Assembly (NCBI GenBank): GCA_964614215.1
Contig: CAZTKP010000138.1
Location: 1 to 7,075 of the forward strand
Length of the DNA: 7,075 nucleotides
Origin: CAZTKP01 sp964614215
Lineage (GTDB): Bacteria; UBP6; UBA1177
Direction: 5' to 3'
The notes under the pieces are model-generated. The model made no database searches and was not told where the DNA came from. It was given only the letters and a program-made list of their open reading frames with translations. Of the stretch, positions 1 to 5,676 are shown piece by piece (the first letter of the stretch is position 1; each line of letters begins with the position of its first letter). The position numbers and the translations under genes are program-made.

Positions 1-151
1 CCATATCCTGAACATCATAATCATGCAAATCCTGATCATCCTGTAAATCATGGTCAAAATCGTGGTCAGAATCATGGTTCTGACTGTCACTGCATGAAGT
101 GCACAAGCACAACAAAACAACAAGCACCAACAAATTCAAACTCTTATACAT
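1..151 (-). CDS. Small Asp/His-rich lipoprotein, N-terminal part (runs off left edge)
   Basis: Fifty codons are visible before the window ends, so the C-terminus is missing. The start is the ATG at 151-149, preceded by GGAG (complement of 160-163) at 8-nt spacing. Residues 1-20 look like a lipoprotein signal: Lys3, a hydrophobic core rich in Leu/Val, then L-C-T-S-C with Cys20 as the expected lipidated residue (Ser at -1, Thr at -2). The -3 position is Cys rather than the usual Leu, a mild departure from the lipobox consensus. After Cys20 the chain is strongly acidic with Asp at nearly every second position and His at 26, 30, 34 and 43 (for example HDSDHDFDHD). Such acidic spacers are seen in the other lipoprotein of this window too. 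The function is unknown; a metal-binding role is possible but the stretch may be only a spacer. It is divergent from pckA across about 246 bp. Confidence 0.75.
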   Translation of the reverse strand, partial: MYKSLNLLVLVVLLCLCTSCSDSQNHDSDHDFDHDLQDDQDLHDYDVQDM

Positions 152-258
152 CAAGCTATCTCCAGCAAAAAGCAGAGTTTCACATATTGAGAATACTTTA
201 TTTCACATTCCCGCAAGTTCTTTTTGCAGGTAAAAACAAGTTAATTAAAACGTTGCTA

Positions 259-286
259 ATTATACCCATTTTTTATTTCAAGACAA
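259..286 (-). promoter_or_regulatory. Putative sigma70 promoter for the left-edge lipoprotein
   Basis: Read on the minus strand there is TTGTCT (281-286), a 16-nt spacer and a perfect TATAAT (259-264). Transcription would begin near 252 and give a leader of about 100 nt before the ATG at 151. The region is AT-rich, so chance matches are likely; the perfect -10 and plausible spacing are the support. Confidence 0.45.
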
Positions 287-311
287 TTATTGGTTTTTTG
301 TTAATATTTTT

Positions 312-339
312 TTGGCTTTATTAACACAATCCGTATATT
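312..339 (+). promoter_or_regulatory. Putative promoter for pckA
   Basis: TTGGCT (312-317), a 16-nt spacer and TATATT (334-339) lie upstream of pckA and would start transcription near 346, about 50 nt before the chosen ATG at 398. The surrounding sequence is very T-rich, so this is the best of several weak matches rather than a firm call. Confidence 0.35.
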
Positions 340-397
340 CACCGAAGAGAGGCGTTTTATTTGTATTTTTAACAATTTTTTTTCGATGGAGCGAGGA

Positions 398-2041
398 ATG
401 GATTTTCGCAAGCATATCGACGAGCTGTTATCAAGCCATCCGGCAGTTCAGATGAATATGTCAAGAGAACTTTTAATTTACAATGCAGTGTCAAAAGGAA
501 AGGCACTCGTTACAGAAAACGGTGCTCTGGCAACATGGACACCGATCGAATCGACAGGAAGAAGTCCTAAAGACACGGTTATTGTCAAACATCCCGACAC
601 AAAACACAATATAGACTGGCATTCACCTAACAACCGTCCGATCGATCCGGAAATTTTTGACATGATCTTTGAAGATGCGATCAAGACACTGAAAAAGAAA
701 AAGAGTTTTTATGTTAATGACAGGGTTCTCGGTTCCGATCCTACTTACGCTCTGCCGGTAAGAACAATTACTGACAAGGCTTTCACCTCGGTTTTCGTTG
801 ACAATATGTTCCGCCCTATTCCTGAAGATATGGAAAAAAGTATCTTCAAGGACAGACAGTTCACTCTCATTGCTCTTCCTTATGACAAGCTCAACCAGAC
901 GAAATATAAGAGAAAGCTCAGAAGACTTCCGAACGGTAAAACAACCGATATGGTTATCGCGATGGATTTCGACCGTAATATCGGTATTGTTTACGGCTCT
1001 GCCTATCTTGGCAGTGTTAAGAAGATGATGTTCACCGTAATGAACTACTATCTTCCTGAAAACAACATTCTTCCTCTGCATTGCAGCGCAAATGAAGGAA
1101 GTGACGGAAAGACCGCCCTTCTGCTCGGACTTAGCGGAACAGGTAAGACCACACTTTCAGCCGATCCTGACAGAGCTCTTATCGGAGATGATGAGCACGG
1201 CTGGAACGATGAAGGTATTGCAAACTTCGAGTACGGATGTTACGCAAAGCTCATCAACCTGAAAAAAGAAAAGGAACCTGAAATATACAACGCTATCTTT
1301 CACGAAGCCGATTACCTTGAGCACGGTGCAATGATTGAGAACTGCATGATGTATCCCGACGGTGTTATAGACCTCGATGACGACAGGCTTACACCAAATT
1401 CAAGGGCAAGCTATCCGCTAACCTTCCTTTCAAACGTTAAGGACGGTGCAAAAGGCGGACATCCCTCAACAATACTTTTCCTCACAGCAGATGCCAACGG
1501 AGTTATTCCTCCCGTTTCAAAACTGAGCAAAAATCAGGCAATGCTCTGGTTCCTCATGGGTTACACATCAAAACTTGCAGGAACTGAGACTGGGATCAAA
1601 GAGCCTGTATCGACATTTTCCAGATTCTTCGGAGAACCTTTTATGCCGAGAAACCCCAACGACTATATTCAACTTCTCGGTGAAAAGATGGAAAAACACG
1701 GTGTCAGCGTCTACCTTGTCAATACTGGCTGGAGCGGCGGACCTTACGGCGTCGGCGAAAGAATGGACATCAATATAACAAGATCGATAGTTACGGCCTG
1801 TCTTAACGGATCACTTGATAAGGTTGAATACGAAGAGAACGAACAGTTCCATCTTCTGATCCCGAAAACATGCCCCAACGTTGATTCAAAGATACTTGAC
1901 CCGATAAATACATGGAGCGATAGAGCAGCTTTCAGATACAGAGCTGAAAAACTCGCAGAAGAATTCTCAAATCATTTTAACGCCGCCTACGGCCTTAGAG
2001 AAATACCTAAAGAAGTTAAGTCCCAGTGTCCGGGAAAATGA
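398..2041 (+). CDS. pckA: Phosphoenolpyruvate carboxykinase (ATP)
   Basis: Catalyses oxaloacetate + ATP to phosphoenolpyruvate + ADP + CO2 (EC 4.1.1.49), a cytosolic step of gluconeogenesis; in many anaerobes it runs in reverse to fix CO2. The product is 547 aa, typical of the ATP-type family. Visible motifs are GRSPKD (substrate Arg55), the metal-binding Lys209 and His228 in LHCSAN, the P-loop GLSGTGKTTLS (244-254, Lys250), the kinase-2 motif IGDDEHGW (Asp264/Asp265), and NSRASYPL with Arg336. Spacing of these residues matches the E. coli enzyme closely. The conserved 'FEGGCYAK' reads FEYGCYAK here, a small deviation. I chose the ATG at 398 because GGAG (388-391) sits 6 nt before it; the ATG at 386 has no Shine-Dalgarno. 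The stop at 2041 is 38 bp from the stop of the convergent M41 gene, with no convincing terminator between them. Confidence 0.97.
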   Translation: MDFRKHIDELLSSHPAVQMNMSRELLIYNAVSKGKALVTENGALATWTPIESTGRSPKDTVIVKHPDTKHNIDWHSPNNRPIDPEIFDMIFEDAIKTLKKKKSFYVNDRVLGSDPTYALPVRTITDKAFTSVFVDNMFRPIPEDMEKSIFKDRQFTLIALPYDKLNQTKYKRKLRRLPNGKTTDMVIAMDFDRNIGIVYGSAYLGSVKKMMFTVMNYYLPENNILPLHCSANEGSDGKTALLLGLSGTGKTTLSADPDRALIGDDEHGWNDEGIANFEYGCYAKLINLKKEKEPEIYNAIFHEADYLEHGAMIENCMMYPDGVIDLDDDRLTPNSRASYPLTFLSNVKDGAKGGHPSTILFLTADANGVIPPVSKLSKNQAMLWFLMGYTSKLAGTETGIKEPVSTFSRFFGEPFMPRNPNDYIQLLGEKMEKHGVSVYLVNTGWSGGPYGVGERMDINITRSIVTACLNGSLDKVEYEENEQFHLLIPKTCPNVDSKILDPINTWSDRAAFRYRAEKLAEEFSNHFNAAYGLREIPKEVKSQCPGK

Positions 2042-2079
2042 TCTAAAAAGTTTTATTTAGTGAAAAAGTCCAAGAAAAG

Positions 2080-3096
2080 CTAGATAAGTTCATCCTTGAC
2101 GACAAAGATGGATGCAGCACTCTTATTCTGTGTAGAGCCCGGAGAAACTTCCATTCCCATGCAGATAAAGTACATAAGAATGTCTCTGGCAACAGCATGG
2201 TCCTTAACATCGAACGCCACATATCTTTCTTTATCAATATTCCGCAGCTGATCAAGATGATCGACCATTCCTATCTTAAAGTTAACGAACTTGTGCCCTT
2301 TTGCAAAAGCAACGATCCTGGCCATCCCTTCTTTTTTACTTATAACATTCCTGTTAAAGGTCGGACGGCTCTTTATCTGCTCCTTCAACCGCAGAAGCTC
2401 CTCTCTTGTAAAACCTTTAGATCCGCTATTATCTTCAGACTCGTTATCATCAGATGTATTGTTCTGCCTTTCCGGAGCAGATGCGGAATTTCCGTTTTTC
2501 CCCTGCCTTAGCTTATAAAGAGCCTGAAGACAACCAGTCTCAATGAGGATCTTCTCAAGATCTTTTTTCTCTAATCTTTTGCCGTCAGAGATCTTTTCTG
2601 CAATTGACGTAACTGCTGCCCAGACTTCTTTAATGCGCAGAATTTCCAGAACCTGCTTAAAAACTATCTTGAGGTTGTTTACCGGATGCTGTCCCTGTTT
2701 TACAACGGTAAGGAAATAATCAAGGTTGTCGGCAGGTCTGATATCTTCACCAGTCAGGTCCATCGAAGGATTCATTACATGTCTGCCGTTATTTTTAAAA
2801 AGAAGTTCCGCGGCCTGTCCAGCAAGAAGAACAATAATTGTCTTAACTGCCGTTTTTTGGCAGTCGGCCTTCAACTCTTCAGGAATATCGTCAAATATTT
2901 CAGGAGTTTCCTTATACTTTTCCATAGCACGGATCAAACTGGTATGATGCCCGAGATCATAACAATCTCTGTTGGTTATCGGACTCCTCTGTGTGATCTC
3001 AAGATAGTTGCATGAAAAGCCTGAAAGGTAGGCAATGACCGCATGACCGGCCTCATGGTAGGCCCTGAGTTCAAGAGTTTCAGCTGTAATTCCCAA
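2080..3096 (-). CDS. Stand-alone M41 (FtsH-like) metallopeptidase with unknown C-terminal domain
   Basis: The 338-aa product begins almost at the zinc motif: AYHEAGHAV gives His14, Glu15 and His18. A helix ending in LLAGQAAELLF (about 90-100) matches the conserved GGRAAEEL segment of M41 peptidases, and Asp123 or Asp126 (PADNLDYF) is the likely third zinc ligand. Residues 158-185 (VWAAVTSIAEKI...LEKKDLEKIL) resemble the end of the FtsH protease domain. There is no AAA+ ATPase, transmembrane segment or signal peptide, so it should be cytosolic. Residues 203-228 are a Ser/Asn/Asp-rich linker. Residues 229-338 form a separate domain I do not recognise. The start is TTG at 3096-3094, with GGAG (complement of 3104-3107) 7 nt upstream; another in-frame TTG at 3102 is too close to that site. 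The substrate is unknown. It lies 89 bp downstream of a partial queE-like gene. Confidence 0.8.
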   Translation of the reverse strand: MGITAETLELRAYHEAGHAVIAYLSGFSCNYLEITQRSPITNRDCYDLGHHTSLIRAMEKYKETPEIFDDIPEELKADCQKTAVKTIIVLLAGQAAELLFKNNGRHVMNPSMDLTGEDIRPADNLDYFLTVVKQGQHPVNNLKIVFKQVLEILRIKEVWAAVTSIAEKISDGKRLEKKDLEKILIETGCLQALYKLRQGKNGNSASAPERQNNTSDDNESEDNSGSKGFTREELLRLKEQIKSRPTFNRNVISKKEGMARIVAFAKGHKFVNFKIGMVDHLDQLRNIDKERYVAFDVKDHAVARDILMYFICMGMEVSPGSTQNKSAASIFVVKDELI

Positions 3097-3185
3097 TATC
3101 AATCTCCAATATAGAACAATGTCATCCGTAAAACGTTAATGCAAAAAAAGTGCCATTGCAAGTAAAAAGCATCGTTAATTTATAT

Positions 3186-3295
3186 TTACTCCATATCAAG
3201 CAGCTTATGAAGTTGAAGCTGAAACCTCAGGGCACCAATTTTTAAAGTAAAGTCGGAAACTTCATCAAAGAAGTCTGATCCTTTTTCAAAAACAG
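3186..3295 (-). pseudogene. queE: 3' end of a second queE-like gene, cut by the N gap
   Basis: The last 36 codons of a queE-like frame, ending in TAA (complement of 3186-3188), are present; everything upstream is lost in the run of Ns. The visible C-terminus (VFEKGSDFFDEV... to HKLLDME) matches the intact queE at 4904-5524 without indels: 102 of 110 bases are identical. Six of the eight differences fall in the last 18 bases, so the end reads LLDME here and ILNIE there. The reading frame is intact, so this may be a normal gene interrupted by the assembly rather than a true pseudogene. It could be a variant from a second strain, a duplicated gene, or a 3' fragment left by an insertion. Confidence 0.7.
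3204..3295. repeat. Direct repeat copy A (queE 3' end)
   Basis: These 92 bases match 4922-5013 in the same orientation with only two mismatches (at 3231 and 3243), and the last 52 bases before the N run are identical. Similarity fades towards the queE stop codon and is absent beyond it. Confidence 0.9.
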
Positions 3296-3305
3296 NNNNN
3301 NNNNN
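3296..3305. other. Assembly gap of ten Ns
   Basis: Exactly ten undetermined bases. A round number suggests a scaffolding placeholder, so the true distance is unknown. Genes on both sides (the queE-like fragment and the large lipoprotein) are cut here. Any translation crossing it is meaningless. Confidence 0.95.
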
Positions 3306-4842
3306 AAGTCACTGTAATAGTTTCAGTTTCTGTTTTCGCAACTTCCTTTTCCCAGATAATGATACCCTGAGCATTATAAACAGTCACAACATATCTGGTC
3401 GCACTTGGATCTCTTGCCCAGCTGAAATCGGGATTTCCCGAGATCATTTCCGGACCTTCAGCTCCCGGATAAAAGATCTCAACAGCCTCAGTAACCTTAA
3501 AGTTCGTTATATCCAGTGTATAACCGTCAACAGGATCAGGCAGTGTGACTTTCAAAACCTGTGTTCCTGCAATATTAGGATCAGGGTCCCTAACCAGATA
3601 GTCATTCTCAAAAGCTGCAAGAACATAATATTCTCCATCGGGAATTCCAGTGATCGAATAGTCTCCTGAAATATTAGGCTCAATACCTGTATCGGGAGCC
3701 CGGAGCCCCGGAACCATAAGCCCCTTTGCAAAAGATTCTATAAAAGTCGAAGCCGGCATAAGAACAACACTTGTCTTGAGATCTCCGGGAGCATTCACAA
3801 TATTAACTGAACCGTTGAGAGTAGAAAGTTCCGTCTCCAGAGGATCGACCGTCACACCTGTAATATCAGCATCGACAACTGTTACTTCAGGAGTCGAATA
3901 ATTAATATTTTTGGCATAAGCTTTTATGCTGTATGTTCCGGCGGCAACATTCATTATGGTGAAATCTCCGTTGTCATCAGTATAGGCATATCTGCATGGA
4001 GGTGTATCACATTCAGCGATCACAAGAGCACCTTTACTGCTGTCACTGAGAGCACCCTCTATGTTATACAAAGGAACTGAATCATCAACAGGATAAAGCC
4101 CCACCGAAGAAAAACCTGAATTTACGTTGCAGTACATTACCGTGCAGTTCACATTTTCAAAAGTTATGGGCATCGAAGGCCTGAGAATATCAGGATACTG
4201 CTCATAATTCCTTGCGGCAACTGAAAGTTTGAGCACATCTTCCGTAACAGGGAGTCCCTTTCTGTCACGCTTCATGCTGAAAGTCAGTCTGTAGTTTCCC
4301 TGAACATCTGTCAGAACCTTTTGGGTTGAAAGCCCCGTACCAACCATCATTCCGACAACCTCAGCGTTCTCTATCGGATCGAGTGAGATCGCAACAAGAT
4401 CAAATATCTTCCCTGCTACGCTCACAGGAGGGAAACATGCTTTCAGAGTGTCCCCTTCAACCTCTTCGCACAGATAGTCGTCCTCACATGGAGTTTCAAC
4501 AGAATCGTCACAGGGTTCAATGCAGAAGTAGTCACTTTCAGTCCAGATATAGATACATATTTCGTTTTCTCCGCAAGGATCCTCAGCATCAGGGTCACAC
4601 TTTGTATAAGGGAATGAATCCTCGTCAGGAGTTTCATCAACCGTTTCATCAGGCACATTATCCTCGTCAGCAGCCTCGTCTGTCACGGAACTGTCATCTT
4701 CGAATTCAGCTGAATCATCGTCGCTCTGACTGATCTGGTCGGAGTCCAGAGCACCCTCTTCGTCTACATCCACTTTCTTTTTTGTATCACTACATGAGAC
4801 AATAAACGCAAGAATTAAAACAAACAGGATAAACTTTCTCAT
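3306..4842 (-). CDS. Large surface lipoprotein with Cys-rich segment and Ig-like repeats, C-terminus missing
   Basis: 512 codons are visible; the end lies in the N gap. Residues 1-16 are a lipoprotein signal and Cys17 in FIVSC is the lipidation site, so the protein should sit in the envelope, probably on the outer membrane. Residues 18-78 are an Asp/Glu-rich low-complexity spacer. Residues 82-136 hold eight cysteines (82, 90, 96, 107, 111, 119, 125, 136), probably disulphide-bonded, like the small Cys-rich modules of myxobacterial surface proteins. Three carboxypeptidase-regulatory/CnaB-like beta domains follow: about 141-250, 258-335 (TDDNGDFTIMNVAAGTYSIKA) and 340-450 (GDYSITGIPDGEYYVLAA). 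A fibronectin-III-like segment (FSWARDPSATRYVVTVYN) begins near 470. No catalytic domain is seen. The role is unknown; adhesion or surface structure is an inference from architecture. The start ATG at 4842 has GGAGG (complement of 4852-4856) 9 nt upstream. Confidence 0.85.
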
Positions 4843-4871
4843 ATCATAAAACCTCCATGAAGTTCGCGGAA

Positions 4872-4900
4872 ATTATATATTAGATATCAAGTTAAGTCAA
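4872..4900 (-). promoter_or_regulatory. Near-consensus sigma70 promoter for the large lipoprotein
   Basis: On the minus strand TTGACT (4895-4900), a 17-nt spacer and a perfect TATAAT (4872-4877) fill the 61-bp gap between queE and the lipoprotein. Transcription would begin near 4865, giving a leader of roughly 23 nt with the GGAGG site inside it. The lipoprotein can therefore be expressed independently of queE. Confidence 0.7.
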
Positions 4901-4903
4901 AAC

Positions 4904-5524
4904 CTACTCTATATTTAGAATCTTATGAAGTTGAAGCTGAAACCTCAGGGTACCAATTTTCAAAGTAAAGTCGGAAACTTCATCAAAGAAGTCTGATCCT
5001 TTTTCAAAAACAGGACTGACGAACACTTCTGTGCCAGTCAAATCTTTCAGGTTTTTCTCAATAAATTCAAGATCTTTACCGTCTGATACAACAAATTTTA
5101 TCCAACCCTTAGAACTCTTTAACGTTTCCAGATTCTTTTTATTAAATTCCGTACTTCCTGATCCGGGAGTTTTCCAGTCAACAGAAAAAAAGACGTTCTC
5201 ACTTTCAATTCCTGAAATATCCAGACTCCCGTTTGTTTCGATAGTTATTCTGCTGTGAGAAAGTTTACTGACAAGCTCAACAAGTTCTTCTTTCTGACAA
5301 AGAGGCTCACCTCCGGTTATACACACATCTTTGATTCCTGCGTTTTCCACCCTCTTAACGATCTCTTTTACTGTCATGTCTATATATTTTCCACCCTTTA
5401 CAGCTTCAACGGCATCACAGTAACTACAGTTAAGATTGCATCCGTACAGCCTTATAAAAAAAGAGGGATACCCTTGAAAACGACCTTCCCCCTGCAGTGA
5501 TGTAAAAAGAGAATGTACTTTCAT
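4904..5524 (-). CDS. queE: 7-carboxy-7-deazaguanine synthase (radical SAM)
   Basis: Converts 6-carboxy-5,6,7,8-tetrahydropterin to 7-carboxy-7-deazaguanine (EC 4.3.99.3), the radical step towards preQ0 and queuosine. The 206-aa product has the QueE opening (FTSLQGEGRFQGYPSFFIRL), the iron-sulphur motif C29-x3-C33-x2-C36 in GCNLNCSYCD, the SAM-binding ITGGEP (69-74), IETNGS, and a DWKTPGSGS segment typical of QueE. Length fits the family. I start at the ATG at 5524-5522, where GAGG lies 5 nt upstream; the in-frame GTG at 5530 overlaps that site and is unlikely. No queC, queD or queF is in the window, so the pathway must be completed elsewhere. The gene is divergent from the tolC-like gene. Its last 110 bp are repeated at 3186-3295. 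Confidence 0.93.
   Translation of the reverse strand: MKVHSLFTSLQGEGRFQGYPSFFIRLYGCNLNCSYCDAVEAVKGGKYIDMTVKEIVKRVENAGIKDVCITGGEPLCQKEELVELVSKLSHSRITIETNGSLDISGIESENVFFSVDWKTPGSGSTEFNKKNLETLKSSKGWIKFVVSDGKDLEFIEKNLKDLTGTEVFVSPVFEKGSDFFDEVSDFTLKIGTLRFQLQLHKILNIE
4922..5013. repeat. Direct repeat copy B (within intact queE)
   Basis: Partner of 3204-3295 at a fixed offset of 1718 bp. It lies inside the intact queE coding sequence, which continues past it, whereas the other copy stops at the N run. Confidence 0.9.
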
Positions 5525-5551
5525 TTTCACCTCAAAGTATCTGTTCTCAGA

Positions 5552-5581
5552 GTTTTACCAGAAACTGACAGTTTTTTACAA
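5552..5581 (-). promoter_or_regulatory. Weak candidate promoter for queE
   Basis: On the minus strand TTGTAA (5576-5581), an 18-nt spacer and TAAAAC (5552-5557) lie upstream of the queE ATG at 5524. Both hexamers are imperfect. It is listed because queE needs a promoter in this 152-bp divergent region and no better match was seen. Confidence 0.3.
5562..5574. promoter_or_regulatory. Perfect palindrome AAACTG-A-CAGTTT upstream of queE
   Basis: A 13-bp perfect inverted repeat with a single central base lies in the spacer of the candidate queE promoter. Position and symmetry suit a repressor operator, but no cognate regulator is visible and one such palindrome could arise by chance in AT-rich DNA. 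Confidence 0.35.
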
Positions 5582-5590
5582 CTTTTCCCC

Positions 5591-5618
5591 TTGACATTTT
5601 CGTTTTTTGAACTATAAA
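5591..5618 (+). promoter_or_regulatory. Strong sigma70 promoter for the tolC-like gene
   Basis: A perfect -35 TTGACA (5591-5596), a 16-nt spacer and TATAAA (5613-5618) predict a start near 5625. This gives a leader of about 50 nt before the ATG at 5677 and rules out any translation start at or before the TTG at 5623. Confidence 0.7.
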
Positions 5619-5664
5619 CTTTTTGAACGTTTTTGTTTTTTGTTCAAAAGTTGAACTGTTCGAC
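5607..5664. promoter_or_regulatory. Cluster of TTGAAC/GTTCAA half-sites: possible repressor operator
   Basis: Half-sites TTGAAC at 5607-5612, 5623-5628 and 5651-5656 and inverted GTTCAA at 5642-5647 surround the -10 and transcription start of the tolC-like gene. 5642-5656 reads GTTCAA-AAG-TTGAAC, a perfect inverted repeat, and 5650-5664 reads GTTGAAC-T-GTTCGAC, a second palindrome with one mismatch sharing its central half-site. The layout fits a dimeric repressor blocking the promoter and early leader, as TetR- or MarR-family proteins often do at efflux operons. No regulator gene is seen nearby. The 5619-5650 arms could also fold as an RNA hairpin. Confidence 0.45.
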
Positions 5665-5676
5665 ACGGAGGACAAC

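Noticed and set aside
210..230. Hairpin CCCGCAA/TTGCAGG in the leader of the left-edge lipoprotein
   Set aside because: Seven pairs with one mismatch and no U-tract or recognised riboswitch feature; likely chance.
94..324. Plus-strand open frame of 76 codons
   Set aside because: It overlaps the lipoprotein signal sequence on the other strand and the AT-rich divergent promoter region, has no Shine-Dalgarno, and its hydrophobic tail comes from T-rich DNA.
623..1081. Minus-strand 152-codon open frame inside pckA
   Set aside because: It is antisense to conserved PEP carboxykinase sequence and has no recognisable motif or ribosome site.
2042..2079. Possible bidirectional terminator between pckA and the M41 gene
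   Set aside because: The only inverted repeat, CTAAA/TTTAG at 2043-2060, is a 5-bp AT stem without a proper U-tract, too weak to call.
3097..3185. Promoter for the M41 gene in the 89-bp upstream gap
   Set aside because: The TATATT on the minus strand lies next to the Shine-Dalgarno and cannot serve this start; other matches lack a fitting -35. The gene may be co-transcribed with the queE-like gene before it.
3286..3305. Apparent C-terminus of the large lipoprotein across the Ns
   Set aside because: The final residues and stop come from reading through ten unknown bases into the antisense-frame queE fragment; the real end is unknown.
4326..4733. Plus-strand 135-codon open frame opposite the large lipoprotein
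   Set aside because: Its Arg/Gln/Ser-rich composition is what antisense translation of the acidic lipoprotein spacer gives; there is no start signal.
5623..5676. 18-codon N-terminal extension of the tolC-like protein from TTG 5623
   Set aside because: It would begin at about the predicted transcription start, lacks a Shine-Dalgarno, and would bury the signal peptide; ATG 5677 has GGAGG.
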